DNA of 64,000 nt from Sphingobacterium chuzhouense (GTDB lineage: Bacteria; Bacteroidota; Bacteroidia; Sphingobacteriales; Sphingobacteriaceae), in the NCBI RefSeq assembly GCF_014692525.1, contig NZ_JACNYL010000001.1, positions 186,001 through 250,000 of the forward strand, given 5' to 3'. Each line of letters starts with the position of its first letter. Within the stretch, counting starts at the first letter, position 1. The translations under genes were made by a program, and so were the position numbers. The notes below the pieces were generated by a model. The model made no database searches. It worked only from the letters and a program-made list of their open reading frames with translations, and was not told where the DNA came from. Below, in pieces: positions 1 to 8,330 of this stretch.

Positions 1-652
1 TGATGTAATGGTCAAATGTGCCATGAAAATCCAAATGATCGTGTGTTATATTCGAGAATATGCCGCCCGCAAAACGCAATCCTGCTATCCGTTGCTGTAC
101 GACCGCATGTGAGCTCACTTCCATAAAGCAATAATCACATCCTTCGTCTACCATTTCTCGAAGCAACATATTTAGCGCTATCGGATCTGGAGTCGTATGG
201 GTTGCAGGAATAACTCGATCGCCAATTTTATTCTCCACGGTAGATAGCAATCCGACATGATATCCTAAGCTTTTAAACAAGTTGAAAAGAAGCGTAGCAA
301 TAGTTGTTTTACCGTTTGTCCCCGTAATGCCTACAAGTTTTAAACCTTTAGACGGATCACCATAAAAATTGGATGCTAACAACCCCAGCACATACGATGT
401 ATCCGCTACAACCACGTAAGTCACCTCAGCCTGCAGTTGTTCTGGCAAAGTATCCAACACCAATACCGTTGCCCCGTTTTCAATCGCCTTATCGAGGTAT
501 AAATGCCCATCGGTTTGCACCCCGCGCACGGCGACAAAAAGACTATTCGCAGAAACTTTCCGCGAATCGAAGCATACGGACGACACCTCGACTTCGAGGA
601 TACCCTCAAGCTGTTGTACCGGAATCGCATGTAGTAATTCTCTTAGCTTCAT
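1..652 (-). CDS. murE: UDP-N-acetylmuramyl-tripeptide synthetase MurE (3' part outside window)
   Basis: Adds the third amino acid (meso-diaminopimelate in most Gram-negatives) to UDP-MurNAc-L-Ala-D-Glu in the cytoplasm. About 217 N-terminal residues are visible; the rest lies beyond the left edge. Seen: the Mur-ligase N-terminal domain (FDSRKVSANSLFVAVRG near residue 28), the ATP-binding loop GTNGKTT at residues 111-117, then MEVSSHA and THDHLDFHG in the central ligase domain. These order and motifs are those of MurE rather than MurF. The ATG is the first in frame and lies 5 nt after the ftsI stop, so it belongs to the mraZ-rsmH-ftsL-ftsI-murE operon. The specificity motif for the added amino acid is C-terminal and not visible. 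Confidence 0.95.
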   Translation of the reverse strand, partial: MKLRELLHAIPVQQLEGILEVEVSSVCFDSRKVSANSLFVAVRGVQTDGHLYLDKAIENGATVLVLDTLPEQLQAEVTYVVVADTSYVLGLLASNFYGDPSKGLKLVGITGTNGKTTIATLLFNLFKSLGYHVGLLSTVENKIGDRVIPATHTTPDPIALNMLLREMVDEGCDYCFMEVSSHAVVQQRIAGLRFAGGIFSNITHDHLDFHGTFDHYI

Positions 653-657
653 ATCTT

Positions 658-2778
658 TTAATTCAGCGCCAATGCTATAGGCGTACCTACCTTTAATTTT
701 GTTCCCGCAACAAGGGATTGATTAATGACCTTACCCCAACCGGAAACTTTTGTTTTAAACCCAGCGTTCTCCATGGTGAATATGGCATCTGACAACCCCA
801 TACCCAATACATTTGGCACAACCCCTTCCTTCACCTTAGTCTCCACAAACGGAGCGGCCTTGGCAGATGAATCTGCCGCCTGCGCTATCGTATTCCAATT
901 AGACGGGTTAAACCCTAACGCTTGGTAAACGGTGTTTGATGCTTCTTTCGAACCTCTTAATGTCAGCGGTAATTTTGCCCCTGCGGTATTTACTTTTCTG
1001 TTTGCCAACGTCCCATGCAAGGTTAAATCATTTGCGTAGATCATATCGGCCAGCTCTTTAAAGACCGGGCCGGCGATGGCTCCACCATAATATCCTTTTC
1101 TTGGATTGCGAATAACTACAATCATCGAATATTTCGGATTCTCTGCCGGGAAATAACCCGCAAAGGATGATTGGTAACGACGTTGCCCATATCCTCGAGC
1201 ACCATCGTTCATCTGTGCAGTTCCCGTTTTACCTGCCGACGTATACAAGGGCGAGCTCAAACGTTTACCCGTTCCTTCTGTCATGACTCCTTCCAACATC
1301 GCTTGCATTTTGCGAATAGCTTCTTTCGACGCAATTTGCTTGTTAAGCACCTTCGCATCAAAACGTTCCACTGTATTACCCAAATGCCGAATCTCCTTCA
1401 CAAACAAAGGCGCTAACAATTTTCCATCGTTGGCAACCGCATTGTAAAGTGCTAACGTCTGCAAGGGTGTCAATCGTAATTCATAACCATAAGCCATTTG
1501 TACCAACGACAACTTGCTCCACGTTTTGCTATCCGGTGTCTTCACCCATGGAATAGCCTCACCCGGAATCTGCAACCCCAAAGGTTTACCCAATCCAAAA
1601 TGATGCAACTTCGATGTATATTTCGCCGGTTTGTTCCCGTAATAAGTGTTGATCAGTTTGGCCACACCTACGTTTGAAGACTCTTCAAAAGCTTCTTTCA
1701 CAGTCAAAACTGATTTTTTGGGGGCGTGCGAATCACGTATCGTATGTGCCGGTACTTTATATGTACCATTTCCTATATCCACCGTGCTCGCCGTATCCAC
1801 AAACCCATCGTCTAACAGTGCCAGATAGCTTGCCAACTTGAATGTCGATCCCGGATCCGCGCCAAGAGCGATGGCATAATTATATTTCTCCCGGAAAACA
1901 CCCTCTTTATCCCGCGTAAAATTCGCGATGGCCCTCACCTCTCCCGTTTTCACCTCCATGACCACAACACAACCGTTATCTGCATCGCTCGCTATCAATT
2001 GCTTCTCCAGTGCGCGTTGCGCCATATCCTGCATATTCACATCCAATGTCGAAATGATGTCTGAACCATCCACAGGTGCCACTTCCACCTCCCGGTTAAC
2101 AGGCACCCAGACACCTCCTGCGATACGCTGCATCAGTTGCGAGCCACTCGTTCCATCAATATATTTTCCATAAGCCCCCTCCAAGCCCACCAACACCGTA
2201 TCCCCTTTGATATTTTTATATCCTATCGTTCTCGCTGCCAAATTGGTAAAGGGCAAAATCCGCTTGTTTTCACGTACGGTAACCAAGCTTGTAGGGTATC
2301 TCTTCTTGCCCTCTCTAAATGTATGGAGCAACGGAAAAGTCTTGATGACCTTCAACTCTTGATGCGAAACCCCTCGTTTAATCAGGACATACCGTTGCTT
2401 TTTGGCACGCGCATTTTTCAACAAGGTCAAATACTGTCGAGAAGATTTATCGTTGAAATGTGTCGATAATCGTGTAGCCAGCGAATCCACTTTAGAATGA
2501 AACACATCATCAGCCTCCGGTGGTATAGACATCGCGTCAAAACGAAGTTCATATTCCGGAACAGAAGTAGCCAACAAGCTACCATCATTGGAGTAGATAT
2601 TACCCCGAGCAGCTTCAATCCCACGCTCCCGGATAGTCAAACTATCCACCATTGCACGCCACTCCCCACCATCTACATATTGCAGATGTAAAAGCTTACC
2701 GAACACCGTTAGCGCAAAAAGCACCATGAGGCCGAATGCCACGTATACGCGAATAAGTATAGTTTTCCTAATATTCAT
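658..2778 (-). CDS. ftsI: Penicillin-binding transpeptidase FtsI (PBP3) with C-terminal PASTA domain
   Basis: Septal peptidoglycan D,D-transpeptidase, anchored in the inner membrane and acting in the periplasm. Residues 10-32 form the single membrane anchor; a PBP dimerisation region follows (RGNIYSNDGSLLA near 58). The three catalytic motifs are intact: STFK at 311-314 (acylated serine), SSN at 367-369 and KTGT at 517-520. One PASTA domain closes the protein (about 650-706, VPNVLGMGLSDAIFTMENAG). PASTA-bearing FtsI is usual in Bacteroidota, unlike the E. coli protein. 706 residues fits this group. It sits between ftsL and murE with short gaps, so it is part of the division/cell-wall operon. 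Confidence 0.97.
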   Translation of the reverse strand: MNIRKTILIRVYVAFGLMVLFALTVFGKLLHLQYVDGGEWRAMVDSLTIRERGIEAARGNIYSNDGSLLATSVPEYELRFDAMSIPPEADDVFHSKVDSLATRLSTHFNDKSSRQYLTLLKNARAKKQRYVLIKRGVSHQELKVIKTFPLLHTFREGKKRYPTSLVTVRENKRILPFTNLAARTIGYKNIKGDTVLVGLEGAYGKYIDGTSGSQLMQRIAGGVWVPVNREVEVAPVDGSDIISTLDVNMQDMAQRALEKQLIASDADNGCVVVMEVKTGEVRAIANFTRDKEGVFREKYNYAIALGADPGSTFKLASYLALLDDGFVDTASTVDIGNGTYKVPAHTIRDSHAPKKSVLTVKEAFEESSNVGVAKLINTYYGNKPAKYTSKLHHFGLGKPLGLQIPGEAIPWVKTPDSKTWSKLSLVQMAYGYELRLTPLQTLALYNAVANDGKLLAPLFVKEIRHLGNTVERFDAKVLNKQIASKEAIRKMQAMLEGVMTEGTGKRLSSPLYTSAGKTGTAQMNDGARGYGQRRYQSSFAGYFPAENPKYSMIVVIRNPRKGYYGGAIAGPVFKELADMIYANDLTLHGTLANRKVNTAGAKLPLTLRGSKEASNTVYQALGFNPSNWNTIAQAADSSAKAAPFVETKVKEGVVPNVLGMGLSDAIFTMENAGFKTKVSGWGKVINQSLVAGTKLKVGTPIALALN

Positions 2779-2798
2779 ACGACTCCGTGTCTTTCTGT

Positions 2799-3212
2799 TT
2801 ACTTCTTTTCTTCTCTTACTACTTCCAACTTAATGGGTGGCTCCATGCGTTCTTTCAATCCCAGGGTATCTGCCCGCTTCGCAATCTCCGTCTGCGTGGT
2901 CAACTTCATCAATTCAGCAGACAACGACTTGTAATCCCAACTCAACTCTTTCACTCCCCTCCCTAAATGATCGATATCCCGCACCGTTCTTTCTGCCAAA
3001 TGCCGATTGGAGATATACAATAAACCAAGCAACGCCACAAATGCCGCAAAAGGCAAATTTCTCGCCACCAGATAGCTGGATAAACGCTTTGTTGAAAAAA
3101 TAGAACGGAGAAAATGCTGGGTTTCCTCGACTTTTTCTTCAACAGACTCGTTCATTTTTTCTTGAACCTCTTCACTTAACTCTTTGTTTCTGACGGTGTT
3201 TTTTCTAGACAT
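2799..3212 (-). CDS. ftsL: FtsL-like cell-division protein
   Basis: Small bitopic protein of 137 residues between rsmH and ftsI, where division protein FtsL is found. It has a charged N-terminal cytoplasmic region, one membrane segment (LPFAAFVALLGLLYISNRHL) and a periplasmic helical stretch with heptad-like spacing, ending in the weakly conserved FtsL region (AKRADTLGLKERMEPP). Sequence conservation of this family is low, so the call rests on size, topology and place. A start 24 nt upstream would overlap rsmH by 11 nt; I prefer the internal ATG because GGAGAG lies just ahead of it. Confidence 0.8.
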   Translation of the reverse strand: MSRKNTVRNKELSEEVQEKMNESVEEKVEETQHFLRSIFSTKRLSSYLVARNLPFAAFVALLGLLYISNRHLAERTVRDIDHLGRGVKELSWDYKSLSAELMKLTTQTEIAKRADTLGLKERMEPPIKLEVVREEKK

Positions 3213-3225
3213 ATCTCTCCAAAAA

Positions 3226-4143
3226 TTAAGCGTCACGTTCGGCTATACGCAGCTTCGCGCTACGTGCCCTATTGTTTACTGCCAATTCATCAGCATTTGC
3301 TGTCACCGCTTTACGACTAATGACTTTGAACGGCTTTATTTCATTTCCAAAGAAATCCTTTTCCACTTCCCCTCTAAATTTCCCTTTTTGCATAAAATTC
3401 TTGACCAATCGATCTTCCAGCGAATGATAAGACATGACCACCAAGCGACCTCCCGGTTTCAATACAAAAACAGTCTGCTCCAAAAACTCCTGCAACGCCT
3501 CCAGCTCCTTATTCACTTCGATACGCAAAGCCTGAAACACCTGCGCATGATATTTATGCTCTTTCCCTTTCGGCACCAGACGCTTAATTGCGTCTTTCAA
3601 TCCTCCCACCGTTTCAATAGGCTGGTTCAGACGCGCTGTCACGATCATTTTTGCCAGTGAACGCGCATTTTGTATTTCACCATACATACCAAAAATGCGA
3701 TGCAATTCTGACTCCGCGTAGGTATTCAATACTTTCTTTGCATCTAAATCCGCCACCTGGTCCATCCGCATATCCAAATCCGCATCGTAACGGATGGAAA
3801 AACCACGCTCGGGGGAATCAAACTGGTGAGAAGAAACCCCTAAATCCGCTAACACTCCATCGACTTGCCGAATCCCCAACAACCTCAGGTTGTTTTTCAA
3901 AAACCTAAAATTGTGCTGAACCAACGTAAATCGCGGATCATCCACCGCATTCTTTACCGCGTCCGGATCTTGATCAAACGCTATCAACCTTCCATTATCA
4001 CCTAATCTTTTTAAGACCTCGCGCGAGTGACCACCCCCACCAAACGTTACATCAACATAGACACCATCTGGCTTGATAGCCAACCCCTCCATACACTCCT
4101 CCAACATCACCGGAATATGGTAAACAGTAGGATTACTCGCCAT
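3226..4143 (-). CDS. rsmH: 16S rRNA (cytosine(1402)-N(4))-methyltransferase RsmH
   Basis: Methylates N4 of C1402 in the 16S rRNA decoding site with SAM. Conserved features are present: HIPVMLEECMEGL at the start, the SAM-binding DVTFGGGGHS near residue 32, LGVSSHQFDSPERGFSIRYDADLDMRM in the middle (shown in pieces: LGVSSHQFD and ERGFSIRYD) and MSYHSLEDRLVKNFM near the end. 305 residues matches the family. A start nine codons upstream is open, but the chosen ATG has GGAGG 6 nt ahead of it and overlaps the mraZ stop by 11 nt, a coupled arrangement typical of the dcw cluster. Confidence 0.97.
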   Translation of the reverse strand: MASNPTVYHIPVMLEECMEGLAIKPDGVYVDVTFGGGGHSREVLKRLGDNGRLIAFDQDPDAVKNAVDDPRFTLVQHNFRFLKNNLRLLGIRQVDGVLADLGVSSHQFDSPERGFSIRYDADLDMRMDQVADLDAKKVLNTYAESELHRIFGMYGEIQNARSLAKMIVTARLNQPIETVGGLKDAIKRLVPKGKEHKYHAQVFQALRIEVNKELEALQEFLEQTVFVLKPGGRLVVMSYHSLEDRLVKNFMQKGKFRGEVEKDFFGNEIKPFKVISRKAVTANADELAVNNRARSAKLRIAERDA

Positions 4144-4609
4144 CCTGACCTCCTTCCAAATCAAACCCACCCATCACTTGCGCAGCCAAGTCTGAAAAAT
4201 CATCTTCCGATATCGCATCCAACTGCTCTTCGTATTTCGCTTTCGACCAAACTTCTATTTTCTCTAAATTACAAGCCAAGACTAACTCATTCCCCACTTC
4301 CGCATATTCCAATAGCGCCTTTGGCATTAACACCCTACCCGCCGAATCGAGCATCAACTCTGTTGCTCCGCTCATAAATTTCCTTACGAAATCCCGATTC
4401 TTAGGTTGAAATTGATTAAGCCGAGACAACTGTCTCAAAATCTTATTCCATTCCGCACGTGTATAAATGACCAAATTTTTCTCGAAGCCACGATTCACAA
4501 CAAGCCCATCCCGCTCCACATCAGGCAGTTGCCTTTTGAGCGCGGCAGGAACCACCATTCTACCTTTGGCGTCCAGCTTGCATTCGTATTCTCCGATCAA
4601 ATAGTTCAC
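4133..4609 (-). CDS. mraZ: Transcriptional regulator MraZ
   Basis: First gene of the division/cell-wall cluster. MraZ is a ring-forming DNA-binding protein with two SpoVT-AbrB-like folds; both are visible (GEYECKLDAKGRMVVPAALK at residues 6-25 and MLDSAGRVLMPKALLEYAEV near 86-105), each carrying the D-x-x-G-R signature. In E. coli it represses its own operon through TGGGN direct repeats; the matching repeats occur 42-63 nt upstream of this gene. 158 residues is the expected length. Confidence 0.97.
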   Translation of the reverse strand: MNYLIGEYECKLDAKGRMVVPAALKRQLPDVERDGLVVNRGFEKNLVIYTRAEWNKILRQLSRLNQFQPKNRDFVRKFMSGATELMLDSAGRVLMPKALLEYAEVGNELVLACNLEKIEVWSKAKYEEQLDAISEDDFSDLAAQVMGGFDLEGGQDGE

Positions 4610-4650
4610 AGTCTATTCAGCTAATCAAAATTTTCAATGTAAAAGTATAC

Positions 4651-4672
4651 ACTTTCTCCCACTTTCCCCCAC
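4651..4672 (-). promoter_or_regulatory. Candidate MraZ-binding direct repeats upstream of mraZ
   Basis: Read on the minus strand the site is GTGGGGGAAAGTGGGAGAAA followed by GT: two GTGGG words exactly 10 bp apart. MraZ of E. coli and relatives binds TGGGN repeats with a 10-bp period upstream of its own promoter. The site lies 42-63 nt from the mraZ ATG, next to a TATACTTT sequence that could be the -7 region. Autoregulation is inferred. Confidence 0.7.
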
Positions 4673-4841
4673 AATATAACACAAAAAAGTTTTCCACATA
4701 GCGAAAAAGCCACAAAAGTCTCTCCTATCACTTTTATACCCGTAACAACTAAAATGACGTAAAGCCCCGGTCCTATTGGGAATAGTAATATTTTAACAAA
4801 GAGAACCGCCTTACTCTTCGCTTCTTATCTTTCCGCAAATA

Positions 4842-4861
4842 AAAGTGGGATAAAGTGGGAG
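4842..4861 (+). promoter_or_regulatory. Second pair of GTGGGA repeats, facing aspS
   Basis: Plus-strand sequence AAAGTGGGATAAAGTGGGAG holds two copies of AAAGTGGGA with a 10-bp period, the same word as upstream of mraZ but in the opposite orientation. It lies about 25 nt upstream of the likely -33 region of the aspS promoter, in the 400-nt region between the divergent mraZ and aspS genes. It may be a second MraZ site acting on aspS or on both promoters. Confidence 0.55.
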
Positions 4862-4884
4862 CATGAAAAAAAGAAGAAACAAAT

Positions 4885-4914
4885 CTTTATTGTCCGTAAA
4901 ATCCAATATTTTTG
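4885..4914 (+). promoter_or_regulatory. Likely aspS promoter
   Basis: A perfect Bacteroidota -7 element TATTTTTG at 4907-4914 (consensus TANNTTTG) with TTTATTG 17 nt upstream as a possible -33 element. Transcription would start near 4921, giving a leader of about 90 nt before aspS. The rest of the 4610-5010 gap holds the two GTGGG repeat pairs and nothing else that I can name. Confidence 0.5.
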
Positions 4915-5010
4915 CGCAAACATCCATTCGCAACTCGTTATACGTTATTCGGGCGTATTTTATAAACACGAATCACACGTTATGAGTTACGGACAAAACA
5001 ACGAATAGCA

Positions 5011-6765
5011 ATGTATAGAAGTCATAATTGCGGTGAACTGAGATTAACCGATACAGATAAAGAAGTCACACTAGCGGGCTGGGTTCAAAAGTCGCGCGAC
5101 AAAGGGTTTATGATTTGGGTAGATTTACGTGACCGTTATGGTATCACGCAGTTGATCTTCGACGAAGCACGAACCGATGAAACCATTATGCAACAGGCAA
5201 GATCACTGGGACGCGAATTTGTTATACAGATAAAAGGTACCGTTATCGAGCGGGAATCTAAAAACACCAATATCCCTACCGGGGAGATTGAGGTGCTCGT
5301 AAACGAGTTGACCATACTGAACGAAGCTCAGCTCCCTCCTTTCACAATAGAGGACGAAACCGACGGCGGCGAGGATCTGCGCATGAAATACCGCTATCTG
5401 GATATTCGTCGTAATCCAGTAAAAAACAGTCTACTTTTCCGGCATAAGGTGACACAGGAAGTTCGCAATTATCTATCTAATCTGGACTTTTGCGAAGTAG
5501 AGACCCCTTATTTAATCAAATCCACACCGGAAGGTGCACGCGATTTCGTCGTGCCATCTCGTATGAATCCCGGACAGTTCTACGCGTTACCACAATCGCC
5601 CCAAACCTTTAAACAGCTATTGATGGTAGGCGGCTTAGATAAATATTTCCAGATCGTGAAATGTTTCCGCGATGAGGACCTGCGCGCAGACCGCCAGCCG
5701 GAATTCACGCAGATTGACTGCGAAATGTCCTTCATTGAACAGGAAGATATCTTAAACGTTTTCGAGGGATTGACACGTCATTTGTTGAAAACGACACACG
5801 ATATTGATATCGCGCAATTCCCCCGTATGACATACGATGAGGCTATGCGAAGATACGGAAATGACAAACCCGATATCCGCTTCGGTATGGAGTTTGGCGA
5901 GCTGAACGCCGTTGCCCAACACAAGGAGTTTGCTGTATTTAACAACGCAGAATTAGTTGTTGGTATTGCCGTACCGGATGCCGCTTCCTACACGAGAAAG
6001 CAAATCGATGCGTTAATTGATTGGGTAAAACGTCCTCAAGTAGGCGCATTAGGCATGGTGTACTGCAAGTGTGAGCTGGATGGAACATTCAAATCATCTG
6101 TCGATAAGTTCTATGATCAAGCCGATCTTGCCAAATGGGCGGAAGCCATCGGTGCAAAAGCAGGAGATCTTATCTTGGTTCTGTCCGGGCCAGCGAACAA
6201 GACACGCACGCAACTAAGCGCCCTACGTATGGAACTAGCCAACCGTTTGGGATTACGCAAACCAGACGAGTTTGCACCGCTATGGGTAACGGATTTTCCT
6301 TTACTGGAATGGGATGAGGAAACAGGGCGTTATCATGCTATGCACCATCCGTTCACTTCTCCGAAAAAAGAGGACATGCATCTTCTGGACACCGATCCGG
6401 GAAAAGTTCGCGCCAACGCATACGACTTGGTGCTGAACGGCAATGAAATTGGTGGCGGTTCGATTCGTATCCATGATAAGGAAACGCAAGCGTTGATGTT
6501 TAAACATCTTGGATTTACATCGGAGCAAGCGCAAGAGCAATTTGGATTTTTAATGAACGCATTCCAATACGGAGCACCTCCACACGGAGGGTTAGCATTC
6601 GGTCTCGATCGCTTGGTGGCTATTTTAGGTGGGCAGGAGACTATCCGTGATTTTATTGCTTTCCCGAAAAATAATGCAGGGCGTGACGTCATGATTGATG
6701 CTCCGGCAGCTATTGAAAACGCACAGCTGAACGAGTTGAGTTTAGCGCTGAATATAAAAGGATAA
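5011..6765 (+). CDS. aspS: Aspartyl-tRNA synthetase
   Basis: Class II synthetase charging tRNA-Asp. The N-terminal OB-fold anticodon-binding domain is at about residues 1-110 ([20 protein letters not shown]), followed by the catalytic core: [18 protein letters not shown], motif 2 [18 protein letters not shown] and, near the C-terminus, motif 3 [16 protein letters not shown] bacterial GAD insertion domain lies between them. 584 residues is normal for the bacterial enzyme. Single gene with its own promoter and terminator. Confidence 0.98.
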   Translation: MYRSHNCGELRLTDTDKEVTLAGWVQKSRDKGFMIWVDLRDRYGITQLIFDEARTDETIMQQARSLGREFVIQIKGTVIERESKNTNIPTGEIEVLVNELTILNEAQLPPFTIEDETDGGEDLRMKYRYLDIRRNPVKNSLLFRHKVTQEVRNYLSNLDFCEVETPYLIKSTPEGARDFVVPSRMNPGQFYALPQSPQTFKQLLMVGGLDKYFQIVKCFRDEDLRADRQPEFTQIDCEMSFIEQEDILNVFEGLTRHLLKTTHDIDIAQFPRMTYDEAMRRYGNDKPDIRFGMEFGELNAVAQHKEFAVFNNAELVVGIAVPDAASYTRKQIDALIDWVKRPQVGALGMVYCKCELDGTFKSSVDKFYDQADLAKWAEAIGAKAGDLILVLSGPANKTRTQLSALRMELANRLGLRKPDEFAPLWVTDFPLLEWDEETGRYHAMHHPFTSPKKEDMHLLDTDPGKVRANAYDLVLNGNEIGGGSIRIHDKETQALMFKHLGFTSEQAQEQFGFLMNAFQYGAPPHGGLAFGLDRLVAILGGQETIRDFIAFPKNNAGRDVMIDAPAAIENAQLNELSLALNIKG

Positions 6766-6774
6766 TATAGCATG

Positions 6775-6810
6775 AAAACTCCCGTTGTATTAAAAACGGG
6801 AGTTTTTATT
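6775..6810 (+). terminator. Intrinsic terminator of aspS
   Basis: Perfect 12-bp stem AAAACTCCCGTT / AACGGGAGTTTT around an 8-nt loop (GTATTAAA), ending in a T-rich stretch, 10 nt after the aspS stop codon. Confidence 0.9.
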
Positions 6811-6837
6811 GATGCACTACAAACCTACTGACGATTC

Positions 6838-6892
6838 GACTCCAAAGGGGGATGAATCCGACATGAGTCCGTGTTGAGTCCGAGTCGAGTCC
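6838..6892. repeat. Cluster of short GAGTCC repeats between aspS and the LutB-like gene
   Basis: Irregularly spaced copies of GAGTCC or GAGTCCG occur at about 6865, 6875 and 6887, with related GACTCC and GAATCCG words beside them. Spacing is roughly 10-11 bp in the best part. Two further GAATCT/CGAATC words occur at 6958-6975. The function is unknown; it could be a protein-binding array, a degenerate dispersed repeat or simple slippage. Confidence 0.45.
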
Positions 6893-7029
6893 ATATTTAA
6901 GATGCTCCCAAGGACCACCGATTTCCAAGACACCTCCCACTCACCTATTAGCATTATCGAATCTTAGTCGAATCTATGGTATAGCTAAGGTAGCTTGCGT
7001 ATCTTTCGAAAAAAGATTAGTTTTACCTC

Positions 7030-8307
7030 ATGGGAGAGCAGGTTGCAGACAAGTTTTTAAAAGATAGTGCGGTCAAATCCTTTGACCAACGGCATCGTGA
7101 AATCATCAACGCAAATATAGATAAGTATAATCTGGCGTTCGAGCGCAGTAAAAGTAAATTTTTCGATTTGGAAAATTCGAAAAAGAAAGCCAACCTCATC
7201 AAATGGAAGACTATCGAAAATCTGGAACGTTATCTTCTGGACTTTGAAAGCAATTTCACCAAAAGAGGTGGACAGGTTATTTGGGCGAACGATGCAGAAG
7301 AAGCTCGTCAGGAGATTTCCAAAATTATGGAACGTCATCAGGCGCAATCAGTCGTGAAATCGAAGTCGATGGCAACGGAGGAAATCGAGCTTAACCATTT
7401 TTTAGCGAAGCAAAACATCGAAATATTCGAGAATGATTTTGACATGCCATTAGATCCATCAGCAGAACAACTGGCTATGAAAACCGGTGAATTGTTACGG
7501 GAAAAGTACACGACGGTGGATATCGGCATCTCAGGAGCAAATTTTATTATCGCGGATACGGGCAGTATTGCTATTACGGAGAATGATGGGAATGCAAGAC
7601 TTACCACCTCCTTTCCAAAGGTGCATATTGCATTAGCAGGAATAGAGAAAATTATCCCGAGTCTCAACGATCTGGATTTATTCTGGCCTTTACTCGCTTC
7701 TCATGGAACGGGGCAAAATCTCACCGCATACAATACTATTTTAAGCGGACCCCGACAAGAGCATGACACGGATGGTCCAGAAGAAATGTACGTTATCTTG
7801 TTGGACAACGGCCGGACCAATGTATTGGAAAAAAATGATCAACGCCAAGCTCTTTATTGCATTTGCTGTGAAACCAGCTTAAATGTATGTCCCACTTACC
7901 AAAATATTGCCGGACAAACGTATGACACAACCTATCAGACCCTCATCAATTCACTTGTACCTCCGAACTTAAACAACGTATCGGAGTTAAAACATCCAGC
8001 TTACGCTTCACCGCTTTGTGGAAAAGGCTTTGAAGCATGTGCTGTTGGCATCGACTTCCTCCGGCTGGCGTTACTTAACCGTCGGGATTCGGTACAGCAA
8101 GGTTTAATTCCAAAAGCAGAAAAACGTGCGTGGAAAGTATTTACTTATGCCGTCCAACGTCGTGGGTTGATCGACTTTTTCAGCGGAAAGGCGAAAAATT
8201 TCATTCTACAAAATTTCTTCAAGAAAACTTGGGGCAAGCATAGCAAATTACCAAAACTCGCCGATAAATCGTTCGCTAAGCAGTGGAAAGAGCAGAATCG
8301 TGAGTAG
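7030..8307 (+). CDS. LutB-like LUD-domain protein with degenerate Fe-S motifs
   Basis: Resembles LutB, the iron-sulfur subunit of the LutABC L-lactate oxidation system. The LUD domain covers about residues 60-265 (DIGISGANFIIADTGSIAIT near 164, TSFPKVHIALAGIEKIIP near 193), followed by the region that in LutB holds two [4Fe-4S] motifs. Here the first reads CICCETSLNVCP (residues 277-288), with Ser283 where the third Cys is expected; the second reads LCGKGFEACAVG (329-340), with Gly333 for Cys and Ala338 for the usual Pro after the last Cys. Each predicted cluster therefore loses a ligand. No lutA or lutC lies beside it. It may be a LUD protein with another role or with fewer or altered clusters. 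425 residues is somewhat short for LutB. Confidence 0.75.
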   Translation: MGEQVADKFLKDSAVKSFDQRHREIINANIDKYNLAFERSKSKFFDLENSKKKANLIKWKTIENLERYLLDFESNFTKRGGQVIWANDAEEARQEISKIMERHQAQSVVKSKSMATEEIELNHFLAKQNIEIFENDFDMPLDPSAEQLAMKTGELLREKYTTVDIGISGANFIIADTGSIAITENDGNARLTTSFPKVHIALAGIEKIIPSLNDLDLFWPLLASHGTGQNLTAYNTILSGPRQEHDTDGPEEMYVILLDNGRTNVLEKNDQRQALYCICCETSLNVCPTYQNIAGQTYDTTYQTLINSLVPPNLNNVSELKHPAYASPLCGKGFEACAVGIDFLRLALLNRRDSVQQGLIPKAEKRAWKVFTYAVQRRGLIDFFSGKAKNFILQNFFKKTWGKHSKLPKLADKSFAKQWKEQNRE

Positions 8308-8330
8308 TGGAGTAGATTCTCTAGAGGTTA

